Positions 1 through 9,290 of a stretch of 64,000 nucleotides of DNA are shown here, piece by piece. The stretch is from contig JABAKD010000018.1 in assembly GCA_012845835.1 (NCBI GenBank), positions 5,945,862 through 6,009,861 on the forward strand. The letters run 5' to 3'. Source of the DNA: Undaria pinnatifida. Its lineage: Eukaryota > Sar > Phaeophyceae > Laminariales > Alariaceae. The notes below the pieces were generated by a model. It saw only the letters and a program-made list of their open reading frames with translations, was not told the DNA's origin and ran no database searches. Made by a program: the position numbers and the translations under genes. Position 1 is the first letter of the stretch. Each line of letters starts with the position of its first letter.

Positions 1-1508
1 AAAATAGGTTCACCCCCGCTACCGTAACGTGGATCCAACGATCCCTTTTTTGCGATCGTTGGCCGTCCAATGATCCCCTTTTTTCGATCGTTGGCCGATC
101 GGAATCCAACGGTCCCTGTTGTACAATCGCTGCCCGGTCGGTATCTAACGATCCCATTTTTACGATCGTGGGCAGATCTGAATCTAACCATCCCTTTTTT
201 TTCATGATCGTCGCCCGATCGGTCAGCAACGATCCCTTTTTTTGCGCGTGTTGGCCGATCGGAACCCAACGATCCTATATTTCCGATCGCTGATTGGCCG
301 ATCAGAATCAAACGATCTTTCTTCTACGATTGTTGGCTGATCGTTCGTACGATCGTCGGCTGATCGGAATCCAACGACGCCTGTCTACGATTGTCGGCTG
401 AACTGAGCCCACCGATCCCATTGTTACGATCATTGACCGATCAGAATCCAGCAATCCCTTTTTTACGATTGTTGACCCATCAAAATTTATCGATCCAATT
501 TTTTTTATTGTTGGCCGACGAGAATTTATCGATCCTATTCTTATGATTGTTGGTCGATCGGAATCCAACGATCCCTCTCGAACGGACGTTGGCCGATCGG
601 AATCCAACGACTTCCTGTTTTCGATGGTTGGCCGATCGTAGTCCAACGAATCCTTTTGTCCAACCGTTGGTTGATCGAAATCCAACGATCACTTTTTTAA
701 TATCGTTGGCCGATCAGAATCCAAGGATCCCTTTTTCACGATCGTTGGCCAATCAGAATCCAACGACTTTTCTTCTGTCCTCGTTGCCCGATCAGAGTCC
801 ATAGATACCTTTTCTAAGATCGGTGGCCGGTCGGAACCGAAAGATCCTTTTTTTACGATCGTTGGCCGGTCGGAATCCAACGATCCTTTTATGCGATCGT
901 TGGCCGATCGGAATTCAACGATCCTTTGTTTCCGATCGTTGGCGGGTCGAAATTCGACGATCCTCGACTTTCCTATCATCGACCGATCAGAATCTAACGA
1001 TCTTTCCTCTACGATTGGTGGCTGATCATTTGTACGGCCGATGGCTAATTGGAATCCAACGACCTTTTTGCCGACTGTTGGCCGAACTGAACCCAGCGAT
1101 CGCGTCGTTACGATCATTAACCGATCGGAATTCAACGATCCCCTTTTTACGATAGTTGGCCGATCGGAATCTAACGATCCCATTTTTACAATCTAAGGCA
1201 GATCGGAATCCAATGATCTCTTTTTTCGATCATTGGCCGATCGGACTCCAACGATCTTCTTAAACCGATCATTAACCGATTGGAAGTCAACTATATATTT
1301 TTTTCGACCGTTGGCCGATCAGAGCCCAACGATCCATTTTTGACGGTCGTTGGCCGTTTGGAATCCAACGATTCCTTTCTTACGATCGTTGGCCGATCAG
1401 ACTCCCAAGATCGAAATGTTATCATCGTGGATTGATCGGAATCCAATGGTCTCTTTTTTTACCATCGTCGGCCAATCGGAACCCAACGATGCCGTTCTTA
1501 CCATATTT
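1..1508. repeat. Hairpin-forming satellite array, 38-40 bp units (left block)
   Basis: Tandem array of degenerate units whose core reads GATCGTTGG, then CCGATCGGAAT, then CCAACGATC, followed by a T-rich spacer (CCCTTTTTTAC). Successive copies of GATCGG at 1162, 1201 and 1239 give periods of 39 and 38 bp. The two 9-bp halves are perfect inverted repeats, so each unit can fold into a short hairpin. Open frames here translate into the same repeated peptide on both strands and are artefacts. The array stops at the copia insertion and resumes after it. Confidence 0.9.
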
Positions 1509-1513
1509 GGCTG
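1509..1513. other. Target-site duplication, left copy (GGCTG)
   Basis: GGCTG abuts the left LTR, and the same five bases abut the right LTR at 8664-8668. A 5-bp duplication is usual for LTR retrotransposon integrases. Confidence 0.9.
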
Positions 1514-1913
1514 TGTTTGAATTCGCCTGCTGTATGTCGTGTTCTGTGTAACCACGCGGCGTGCCGCTACGGCGTAGATCGAGGAGAGAAGATAAAATAC
1601 TCGTACACCAGATACCAAATACACACCAGGTGGGTCAATACCGTTCTGTCAGAGACCGCACCATATAAACCACACACAGGAGGTAAGCCGCACCTGATTG
1701 TCACCGGCTGCACCACTCACATATATACGGGCAGTATCGTTATCATCAAAGCCCGGGTCGTATCATTATCATCATCGAACGCCCCGCGGGGGGCCAGCTC
1801 CACACTCCGAGGCATATACCGAATAATGCCTCGACACATATTACGAAACCCCAGAATATACGAAACCACCAAATATCCGCGGACCCGTATCGAACAACCG
1901 CATACCACAAACA
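1514..1913 (-). repeat. 3' LTR of the copia element
   Basis: 400 bp that match 8264-8663 by eye except for two adjacent bases. The terminal dyad is TGTTTG/CAAACA. Relative to the minus-strand element this is the downstream LTR. Confidence 0.95.
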
Positions 1914-1924
1914 GCCCCCCTATG
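1914..1924 (-). other. Polypurine tract of the copia element
   Basis: On the minus strand a G-rich run (ATAGGGGGGC) lies directly against the 3' LTR, where plus-strand DNA synthesis is primed in LTR elements. Assigned from position and composition. Confidence 0.75.
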
Positions 1925-1961
1925 CGGTGATCGATACGATAGGTTCCGAACAACTTATCAC

Positions 1962-2337
1962 CAATTGCCAGGTAAAACGGCAAATCCCAAATTCCATAAT
2001 AAATCATTGCCAAGGTAAAACGGCAAGCCCAAATCCCGTCGTGAAGAATTGCCAAGGTAAAACGGCAATCCCTATACCAAATCTCTCAATCTCCATTCCA
2101 GCATTGATCTCCCAATCTAAAGCGAGCCAGTAACTATACGGGAAGGGAAACATCCAACAAACAAGAGTATGCTGGTAAAATCCTCAACCAAAACCAATAA
2201 CACCGTCTTCACTAAAAATAGCATTCCGCCCGATAACATCGGCCCCCCTGTTGTACAAAAATATCACACCGCCCGATAACATCGGCCCCCCTGTTGTACA
2301 AAACATCATACCGCCCGGTAACATCGGCCCCCTGTTG
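1962..2337 (-). repeat. Two tandem repeats in the copia 3' untranslated region
   Basis: The first block (about 1962-2085) has three copies of a 42-bp unit that contains GGTAAAACGGCAA. The second (about 2226-2337) has three copies of a 43-bp unit that contains CGCCCGATAACATCGGCCCC. Both lie between the end of pol (2701) and the LTR. No coding frame is supported between 1925 and 2700. Confidence 0.8.
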
Positions 2338-2700
2338 CGTACTCTGGACGAGTAGGACAACAGAACGTGTCTGATATAGGGCATCTCAAATCGAACTATA
2401 ACAGCCCCCCTGCTATTAACAGGTGCTCACCACGGGAGTATGCAAAAGGCAACGATTGCATCTGAATTTAAAAGTGCTAAGGATACTAGTAATTTTGGGT
2501 CCCCTGTACGTTGTGCATACTTAACCAATAGCCAACGTGTACGGCACGATTCATCAAGACCATCGGCATATCTTACTGGCGTGTTAACCTTACTCGACGC
2601 ATGAGTACATCCCAATACTTTCTCCAATTTCCTAAAAATAACTTCTCCGTTCCACTCACCCAATACCCCAATACCCCCCAAAAAAAAAAAATGCAAGAAA

Positions 2701-4125
2701 TCACCACAAATTCATCACAAAGTTGCGGTGAAAACGAAACGCCTCCGTGTGCAAAGGCTTGGTGAGAAAATCAGCATGCTGCAGTGTCGACGCTACGTGG
2801 ACAACCTCAAACTCCCCGTTAGCAACACGTTCCCGAAGGAAGTGATGACGGACATCAATGTGCTTACTGTTGGGAGTGGTCACAGGGTTTTTCGCCAAAT
2901 GTATCGCCCCCTGGTTATCTTCCTTCACCGTGGTACACCCAACATCGCGGTCCGGGAAAATAAAACTCCAGAGATACCGCATGAAAATCGTCTCGCGAAA
3001 ACCCGTGGCCATCGCCACATACTCTGCCTCTGTAGACGAAAGCGTAACGGATTTCTGCGTCCTAGAGTAGAACGATACACAGGCACCAGCGCAAATGATA
3101 ACTCCACCAGAGACAGACCTTCGGTCATTGGCCTCGTGCGCATAGTCCGCGTCCACGTACAACTCCAGCTGAACTCCATCACTCAGACCCCTCTGAAAAG
3201 TAATACCGTAAGTACTCGTCGATTTGATGTACATCACGATGTGCAGCGCTGCCTGCCAATGCAATAACTTTGGCGCTGCAGAGTACCTTGCCACCGATCG
3301 AACCGCGTTAAGGATATCCGGGCGGGTCTGGTTCGCCAGCCAAATCAAATGCCCTACCAACGACCGAAAAGGCTCATCAACGTCTGGTTCATCGTGGTCA
3401 AACACCTCAAGCTTTATGTCAACCACCGCAGGGATGCTCTTGCCGCGAGTGACACCAAACTTCGCTACGGTACTTTCAGCGAAAACCTGCTGTGATATCG
3501 TCAACTTCCCTGCATCCCAGTCTCGAGAAAATCGGCAACCTGCGTACCACCGCAACTCCCCCAGGTTGTTGATAGGAACGAACTGGTTCAGGTCCTCACA
3601 AAACTTGTCACACCTACTCTTAAGCCCCATCGCAAATATGTCATCCACATGCACTACTACTACGATAGAAACGGCCCCCGCTTCCACCAAACGTATAACA
3701 CACGCATCAGCCTCACACTGCTCAAAACCAAGACCCCTCATGCCGCGTACCAAGTGATGGTGCCATTGCCGCGACGCCTGCTTCAAACCATACAGGCTGC
3801 GGCACAACTTAAACACCTTACCGGACATCGACCCACACCCATTGGGGAGGCGCATGTAGACATCCTCACTTAGCTCTGACTGGACAAACGCCTGCTCGGC
3901 ATCAAAATGGCATAAATCCAATTCCAACTCGCACGCTATGGCAACCAGCAAACGAATACTCACAACTGATGGGCACGGGGGATAAGTCTCGAAATAATCA
4001 ACGCCTGCACGCTGCCCAAAGCCCCGCGCTACCAGCCTGGCCTTTGCCCGCACTACTCTACCAAATTCGTTGACCTTCCAAGAATAAACCCACTTAGCAG
4101 AGATTACGTTGATGCCGTTTCGTTG
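2701..4125 (-). CDS. Copia reverse transcriptase and RNase H (3' part of pol)
   Basis: Codes for the polymerase half of the element: DNA synthesis from the genomic RNA and removal of the RNA strand. The frame is open from just after the TAG at 4126-4128; the first Met is at 4053. In order it shows the copia RT entry (AKWVYSWKVN, then RLVARGFGQ), the YGLKQASRQW box, and the catalytic box as HVDDIF near 3630-3655, where most copia elements have YVDD. RNase H follows with YVDADYA, STEAEYVA, EDNQGA and a final HIDVRHHFLRE/DFLTKPL block, the usual end of copia pol. The reading frame is the same as that of the upstream integrase, so this is one polyprotein interrupted by one stop codon. It ends at 2701. 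Confidence 0.93.
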   Translation of the reverse strand, partial: QRNGINVISAKWVYSWKVNEFGRVVRAKARLVARGFGQRAGVDYFETYPPCPSVVSIRLLVAIACELELDLCHFDAEQAFVQSELSEDVYMRLPNGCGSMSGKVFKLCRSLYGLKQASRQWHHHLVRGMRGLGFEQCEADACVIRLVEAGAVSIVVVVHVDDIFAMGLKSRCDKFCEDLNQFVPINNLGELRWYAGCRFSRDWDAGKLTISQQVFAESTVAKFGVTRGKSIPAVVDIKLEVFDHDEPDVDEPFRSLVGHLIWLANQTRPDILNAVRSVARYSAAPKLLHWQAALHIVMYIKSTSTYGITFQRGLSDGVQLELYVDADYAHEANDRRSVSGGVIICAGACVSFYSRTQKSVTLSSTEAEYVAMATGFRETIFMRYLWSFIFPDRDVGCTTVKEDNQGAIHLAKNPVTTPNSKHIDVRHHFLRERVANGEFEVVHVASTLQHADFLTKPLHTEAFRFHRNFVMNLW

Positions 4126-7100
4126 CTACGTGTCACCACCTCTCTCGTCCACCACAGCACCGAACGTCCCCGCGCGGTACAGACCGTCAAACTCAGTGTC
4201 CATGGCATCGAACCACACATCTCCATGTTCATCCTCGCACGCTTCGCGATACGAGTCGGGCGTTACCAACTCACTCGCAGGGCATGAAGGCAGTTCAGGA
4301 GCGGGCATGTGCGGAGGAGACTGGTCGGCAATGATCATAGCGATATTCTCCCGCGCGGCTAGCATCGAAACGAAGCCATGCTGCGGGCCCAGGCCCCCCC
4401 GTTGTCGCGCCGCCGACCGCGTCACCGCCGGCGATACCCGCGGTTGCTGCTGCTGCTGCACCGGCACCTCCACAGAGGGTGGAGGCGCGGGCGAGGATTC
4501 CGGCGGTGCAACGGTCGCGGGCGGCGCAGGGGGAATGGACACGGGCAAGGACTCCGGTGGTGCAACGGTCGCTGACGTCGGCTCCTGCTGCTGTGGTACG
4601 GACGACGCAGCAGGCAGGGGCGAGGGCGAAGACTCCGGCGTTACACCAGTCGATGGCGTCGACGGCTGGTACCACACCTCGAAGCCCCGCGGCGCTTGCG
4701 ATTGCTGGGCTGGGTCACTGACAGCCCCCCCCTTAGCCGGCGACGGGGACCCGGCAATCGCGGTCCCTCCACCGAACGGCGCGCGCCGATAGCCCCACGT
4801 CACATCGGTCGAGTAGCTCGCGATGCCTGATGGCGACAGCATGATCTTGCTGCAATCCGAGGCGTGGTCGTTGCCGGAGTTCAGGTAGAAGCAGGGTTCG
4901 CCCTTCGGCTCTGACTTAGCCGCCCGCTTGACCTTGTGGCGTCCCGTCATCATGTATGGAAGTACGGGGCCCCTGTAAGGCCTCCCGTAGAACTTCTCGA
5001 ACGAGCACATCATGCCGGGCTTTTCATCCACCCGCGCCATGAGGTTGAGCGCGTCGCACATCCACGTCCATGCTTCCGGCCACGTGCGTTCATAGTTGAG
5101 CGCCTTGGCCGGAAACTCCACACCATCGAACATGGTCTGGAACTCCAAGAACGCAGCGTGACCCCCCTCAGCAACAAGAGCTAGCTTCCGCTCCACCCGC
5201 CCGTTGCGCTTCGGGCCGTCGACGGACGTGAACTCGCGGCGGATGTTGTTGTCGACCATCAGCCTTTGGAACTCGGCGTTAGTGAATTCGGCGGCGTTGT
5301 CAGTGCGAAGGCATTCCGGCTGCCCGTAGGCATTTACGGCCGCCAGGAAAGTGCGGAAACCGAGGGTGACGGTGGCCGCGCTCTTGTCCGGCAGAAATAC
5401 CGGCCAGCCCATGTTGGTGGCGTCGTCGACGATCATCAAACAGTACCGAGCGCCGCCTGTTGACGTCGGCATAGGTCCTGCGAGGTCAGCGTACAGGCGC
5501 TGCATCCGCTTCTCAGCACGGCACGACGTGGACTTAGCGACGGCTTTGCGGATCCCCTTCCCCCCCGCGCACCCGTCGCAATACCCCAAACGTCCCGTCA
5601 CGTTGATTCCCATTTGACGAGCAGTCTCACGTAAAACGGTATCGTGGGCGTGGCCAAGGGAACAGTGCAAGTCGTTGATGTCTATCCATCTCTGCCTACC
5701 AGGCCTTAACACTGCAGCAGCAAGTGCAGGGGGTTTCTCGTGTCTCGCTACTCGAGTGGCCTCAACGTAGTTGCCGAACTTCTTCTTGCGGAAAAACACG
5801 CGTCCATCGAGCATGTGCGCCCCTTCGTGGTCAAGGGTAATGACGTGCTCCTCTTGGATCACGTTGAATGAGCAGAGGTCGAAAGGTACGCCAGGCACAA
5901 ACGCCACATTCCTCAAGGTCACTGCTCCGGCTTCAGCACAATGCATCACTACATCAACGCAACCAAAAAACTCTACCTCCATCTTCTTTCCGTCACCAAT
6001 GATCAAATACTTCTCGTCGGGGGCAGGGGGTCTCTTGTTGTAAAAGAGAGCAGAATCACCAGTACAATGGATGGAAGCAGCAGTATCTCCAATCAGAATC
6101 TTACTCCCAGGCCTTGTAGGCCTCACGTGACCACCCCCAATAGAAAGAGCATGCCACTTGCCTAAAGACGTTAAGTGCGCGACGAAGAGGGTGGGCCACT
6201 CGACCTGCTGTTCGCTGCTGGCCGGCGTCTGGCTGTCGATAGTCGAGGAAAGCGGCCCGCCCTCGTAGGCTCCCCCGGCTCCTCCACTTCTCGGCTTTGG
6301 CTGACCTTGCACTCCGTCGCCCACACCGCCCCCGTCCCAGTATGGTTCGCCTCCGCCCGCACCGCCCCCGTCCCATTGTTGTGCGCCTCCGCCCACACCG
6401 CCCCCGTCCCATTGTTGTGCGCCTCCGCCCACACCGCCCCCGTCCCATTGCTGTACGCCTCCGCCCATACCGCCCCCGTCCAATTCGTCGCCGTGAATTA
6501 CGAAGCCACTTTGGTGCTGAGGCCAAGCTCCCGGTGGTGGTGGTGGTGGTGGTGCGCTGCTGTAGTGCTCCTGGGGGGGCGGAGGGCCGTGCGGAGGAAC
6601 CGCGACAATGTTTGCATGCATGCGGGTGGGCGGAGCAGTGCGGCATTGCCTGGCCATATGACCGTAAGCTCCACAAGCGCTGCAGACCCCCGAAAAAGCG
6701 TTCGGCGCTCGACAAATGTCAGACTTGTGCCCGAGGGCACCACACCGACCGCACTTGTACACTTCCCCCATGGACGCTCCTGGAGGCGGAGGAGACTCCG
6801 GCTGGTACCACCCACTTCCGGTGTTACCTGCCCCACCATTGCCCCCCGGCCTCAGCTGGTGCTGGGGCTGCTGCTGCGGCTGGGGTGGGTGCTGCTGCTG
6901 CTGCTGGTGCTGGTAACTATGGCCTGCACCCCCACGCTGCTGCTGCTGCCCATACGGCCGCTGCTGCTGCTGCTGTTGCTGCCCATACGGCCGCTGCTGC
7001 TGCTGCTGTTGCTGCCCATACGGCCGGTGCTGCTGCTGCTGTTGCTGCCCAAACGGCCGCTGCTGCTGCTGCTGTTGCAGCCCATACGGCCGCTGCTGCT

Positions 7101-7134
7101 GCTGCTGTTGCTGCCCATACGACCGCTGCTGCTG
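4126..7134 (-). CDS. Copia Gag C-terminus, protease and integrase (middle of gag-pol)
   Basis: Continuous frame between the two TAG codons; the first Met is at 6771. It starts with a Gln-rich tract built from an 11-residue unit (a Q run followed by RPYG). Two CX2CX4HX4C zinc knuckles follow (near 6712-6753 and 6643-6684), typical of the RNA-binding nucleocapsid part of Gag. Then come a Gly-rich 12-residue repeat (WDGGGVGGGAQQ, about 6330-6480), a protease region with GDTAASIH near 6070-6095 (DTA in place of the common DSG), the GAG-pre-integrase zinc-finger region ending CDGCAGGKG, and the integrase core. The core has the D-D-E triad: YADLAGP, RTDNAAEF and GRVERK. The C-terminal half is a Pro/Gln-rich linker. 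It ends at the TAG at 4126-4128, and the RT continues in the same frame. Confidence 0.9.
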   Translation of the reverse strand, partial: QQQRSYGQQQQQQQRPYGLQQQQQQRPFGQQQQQQHRPYGQQQQQQQRPYGQQQQQQQRPYGQQQQRGGAGHSYQHQQQQQHPPQPQQQPQHQLRPGGNGGAGNTGSGWYQPESPPPPGASMGEVYKCGRCGALGHKSDICRAPNAFSGVCSACGAYGHMARQCRTAPPTRMHANIVAVPPHGPPPPQEHYSSAPPPPPPPGAWPQHQSGFVIHGDELDGGGMGGGVQQWDGGGVGGGAQQWDGGGVGGGAQQWDGGGAGGGEPYWDGGGVGDGVQGQPKPRSGGAGGAYEGGPLSSTIDSQTPASSEQQVEWPTLFVAHLTSLGKWHALSIGGGHVRPTRPGSKILIGDTAASIHCTGDSALFYNKRPPAPDEKYLIIGDGKKMEVEFFGCVDVVMHCAEAGAVTLRNVAFVPGVPFDLCSFNVIQEEHVITLDHEGAHMLDGRVFFRKKKFGNYVEATRVARHEKPPALAAAVLRPGRQRWIDINDLHCSLGHAHDTVLRETARQMGINVTGRLGYCDGCAGGKGIRKAVAKSTSCRAEKRMQRLYADLAGPMPTSTGGARYCLMIVDDATNMGWPVFLPDKSAATVTLGFRTFLAAVNAYGQPECLRTDNAAEFTNAEFQRLMVDNNIRREFTSVDGPKRNGRVERKLALVAEGGHAAFLEFQTMFDGVEFPAKALNYERTWPEAWTWMCDALNLMARVDEKPGMMCSFEKFYGRPYRGPVLPYMMTGRHKVKRAAKSEPKGEPCFYLNSGNDHASDCSKIMLSPSGIASYSTDVTWGYRRAPFGGGTAIAGSPSPAKGGAVSDPAQQSQAPRGFEVWYQPSTPSTGVTPESSPSPLPAASSVPQQQEPTSATVAPPESLPVSIPPAPPATVAPPESSPAPPPSVEVPVQQQQQPRVSPAVTRSAARQRGGLGPQHGFVSMLAARENIAMIIADQSPPHMPAPELPSCPASELVTPDSYREACEDEHGDVWFDAMDTEFDGLYRAGTFGAVVDERGGDT

Positions 7135-7215
7135 CTACTGTTGCTGTCCATACGACCGCTGCTGCTGCTGCTGTTGCTGCCCATACGACCGCTGCTGCTG
7201 CTGCTGCTGCTGCTG
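6885..7215 (-). repeat. CAG/CTG-rich minisatellite coding the Gag poly-Gln tract
   Basis: Units of about 33 bp (CTG repeats plus TTGCTGCCCATACGGCCG) are repeated about eight times. In frame they encode Gln runs separated by RPYG or RSYG. Open frames on the opposite strand through this tract (Leu-rich or Ala-rich) are artefacts. Confidence 0.85.
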
Positions 7216-8214
7216 CCCGGCGCCTAATCTGCCCTGAAAACCCCCACCGACGGCGAGGGCGTGGGGATCCGCTAACGGCGCAGCAGCCATTGACACGACC
7301 GCCGCTAACTTCCGCTCCTCCAACTCCTTCGTCTTGCGGTTAGCGTGGGAGGTGCGGACGATTCCCTCCATCTCCGATCGCGTGAGGCCGGGTCGAAGCA
7401 AGCTAGTGCGCTGCTCCACGTCGTAAAACTCGGACGGAAGACGACGTGTGAGTATGCGAACCACGTCGCGATCCGACTTGCGGATACCCAATGTGGATAG
7501 CACATTGAGCTTCCCCTCAGCACGGGCAAAGAACAGCTTGGGGTCCTCATCCCCCTGCATCTCTATGTTCTCGAAGTCTTTCTCGAGATGATCTCGTTCG
7601 GCATCACCCTGCGGCTGATACCAGGCGATCACAGCCTTCCATGCTCCCTCCACCGACCCAGCGGCATGCATCCGTTCCTCCACAGGCTGTCCTTGCATGG
7701 CTTCCATGAGAAATTCCCATGCCTTCTCGCACTTCTCGACTCTCTGCTGCCCATGAAGATAGATGGATTGGTTGCGCTCCTCCATCTTTCCTAAGCCCCC
7801 GGCTATCCGAATAGGGTCGCTCGTGGGCTCAAGCGCCCCGATCAGACCCCGCACCGTCAAGAAAGCTTGGAACCTGTGTGACCACAGGTGCAGCTGACTA
7901 CGCCCATCAAACTCGGGCACCCGCATGCTGTTTTGCGACGACAAGATGAGCGCCGGGGGGGTCTGGTGGTGACGGTAATCTGGCTCCGGCACAGGCTGCC
8001 CAGCACTTGCCTGCTGCATGGGCCGCCCGCTCCCCCCAGCGGTACCCGACTGAACCGCTGCCTCGGCGGACATCCTCAACGCTCTCTCCGCTGACAACGC
8101 CGCGTCTCGCTCAGCCACCGTCGCGTCTCGCTCAGCCAACGTCGCGTCTCGCTGAGCCAAATTAATCGACACTTCCTCAAGCTGCTGCCGAAGCAGCTCG
8201 GCCTCCTCGGCCAT
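7135..8214 (-). CDS. Copia Gag (capsid part)
   Basis: 359 residues from the Met at 8214, which lies 49 bp inside the 5' LTR. The N-terminus is a coiled coil made of a repeated heptad-like block (AERDATV and variants). It is followed by the alpha-helical copia Gag domain, with features such as WEFLMEAMQ, AWKAVIAWYQPQ and FFARAEGKLNVLSTL, which builds the virus-like particle. The frame runs into the CAG repeat tract and stops at TAG 7135-7137, where the neighbouring codons are all CAG, so a single C-to-T change explains the stop. Without it the frame continues into the zinc knuckles. Confidence 0.88.
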   Translation of the reverse strand: MAEEAELLRQQLEEVSINLAQRDATLAERDATVAERDAALSAERALRMSAEAAVQSGTAGGSGRPMQQASAGQPVPEPDYRHHQTPPALILSSQNSMRVPEFDGRSQLHLWSHRFQAFLTVRGLIGALEPTSDPIRIAGGLGKMEERNQSIYLHGQQRVEKCEKAWEFLMEAMQGQPVEERMHAAGSVEGAWKAVIAWYQPQGDAERDHLEKDFENIEMQGDEDPKLFFARAEGKLNVLSTLGIRKSDRDVVRILTRRLPSEFYDVEQRTSLLRPGLTRSEMEGIVRTSHANRKTKELEERKLAAVVSMAAAPLADPHALAVGGGFQGRLGAGQQQQQQQQRSYGQQQQQQQRSYGQQQ

Positions 8215-8263
8215 AACAACAACCCTTCAGCAAGCTCCGGGCCCGGAAACCCAACGATTATCG

Positions 8264-8663
8264 TGTTTGAATTCGCCTGCTGTATAACGTGTTCTGTGTA
8301 ACCACGCGGCGTGCCGCTACGGCGTAGATCGAGGAGAGAAGATAAAATACTCGTACACCAGATACCAAATACACACCAGGTGGGTCAATACCGTTCTGTC
8401 AGAGACCGCACCATATAAACCACACACAGGAGGTAAGCCGCACCTGATTGTCACCGGCTGCACCACTCACATATATACGGGCAGTATCGTTATCATCAAA
8501 GCCCGGGTCGTATCATTATCATCATCGAACGCCCCGCGGGGGGCCAGCTCCACACTCCGAGGCATATACCGAATAATGCCTCGACACATATTACGAAACC
8601 CCAGAATATACGAAACCACCAAATATCCGCGGACCCGTATCGAACAACCGCATACCACAAACA
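8264..8663 (-). repeat. 5' LTR of the copia element
   Basis: Direct copy of 1514-1913 with the same TGTTTG/CAAACA ends. It is expected to hold the element promoter; I could not point to a TATA box with certainty. Confidence 0.95.
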
Positions 8664-8668
8664 GGCTG
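8664..8668. other. Target-site duplication, right copy (GGCTG)
   Basis: Matches 1509-1513 exactly. Confidence 0.9.
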
Positions 8669-8905
8669 GAACCCAACAAATTTTTTTTTTGCAACCGTTG
8701 GCCGATTCGAATTCAACTATCCCTGTTATACGATCGTAGGCCGATCAGAATCCAAAGATCCATTTTCTACGATCGTCGGCTGATCGGAATCCAAATATGT
8801 TCTTTAATTTGATCGTTATCCGATCGGAATGCAATGGTCCAGTTTTTACAATCGTTGCCCGATTGTTGGCCTATCGGTGTCCAATGATCCCTATTATACT
8901 AATAG
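8669..8905. repeat. Hairpin-forming satellite array (right block)
   Basis: Continuation of the 1-1508 array after the copia insertion (GATCGTAGGCCGATCAGAATCC and similar). Units are more degenerate toward the right end. Confidence 0.85.
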
Positions 8906-8909
8906 ATCA

Positions 8910-9290
8910 TGCTGCCGGGTGGGTGTGGTACGATCTGCTGATGATGTAGCGCGTATTTCCTGGCTAGGTCTACTGCACAGATCCTGCACAGCATATTATA
9001 TTGACGGCTATACTGTAAGGTTTGGAGTCTACATGATCTACATCGTGATCTACTCAACGTGTGAACACTGACTTGCATCAGGTTGCAGCCTACCAGTGGG
9101 GAGAAGGGAAGGTACCTATGAGTATCCACATCAGACAGATGGAAATCATACAAGTACCTGGCAGTTACATCCGCGATCTAGTAGGTTTCAGATATGCACC
9201 TTCTAAAAATCGCCCCATGTTCGACGGGTGGTGTATGTAAGACACGGTTCCTACACACACGTTCGCCAGGCGACCCTTGTATCGTACGGG
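8910..9290. repeat. Dispersed repeat, relative at about 49485-49660
   Basis: The stretch with ACGATCTGCTG, then TTTCCTGGCTAGGTCT, then GATCCTGCACAGCATAT is matched by a diverged copy near 49500-49600 (GCGATCTGCTCG, TTTCCTGGGTTGGATCT, GACCCTGCACAACATAT). No coding potential was recognised. The family is unknown to me. Confidence 0.6.

Larger units (their letters stand above)
1514..8663 (-). mobile_element. Near-complete Ty1/copia LTR retrotransposon
   Basis: A 7150-bp element on the minus strand. It has two 400-bp LTRs that begin TGTTTG and end CAAACA, a 5-bp target duplication, a short 49-bp leader, one long gag-pol frame (8214 down to 2701) and a polypurine tract next to the 3' LTR. Integrase lies upstream of reverse transcriptase, which defines the copia order. 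By eye the LTRs differ only at 1536-1537 versus 8286-8287, so the insertion is recent. The coding frame has two TAG codons, at 7135-7137 and 4126-4128, and no frameshift that I can see. A primer-binding site is expected just below 8264, but I could not match one to a known tRNA. The element sits inside the hairpin satellite. Confidence 0.95.

Noticed and set aside
8-1183. Repeated peptide (SLDSDRPTIVKKG-like) on both strands, as a possible repeat protein
   Set aside because: The unit is 38-40 bp, not a stable multiple of three; the frame drifts and the same occurs on both strands, as expected of a satellite.
4109-7343. Plus-strand frames up to 350 codons, Ala/His/Leu-rich
   Set aside because: They are shadows of the minus-strand copia gag-pol, created by the CAG tract and Gly-rich repeats.
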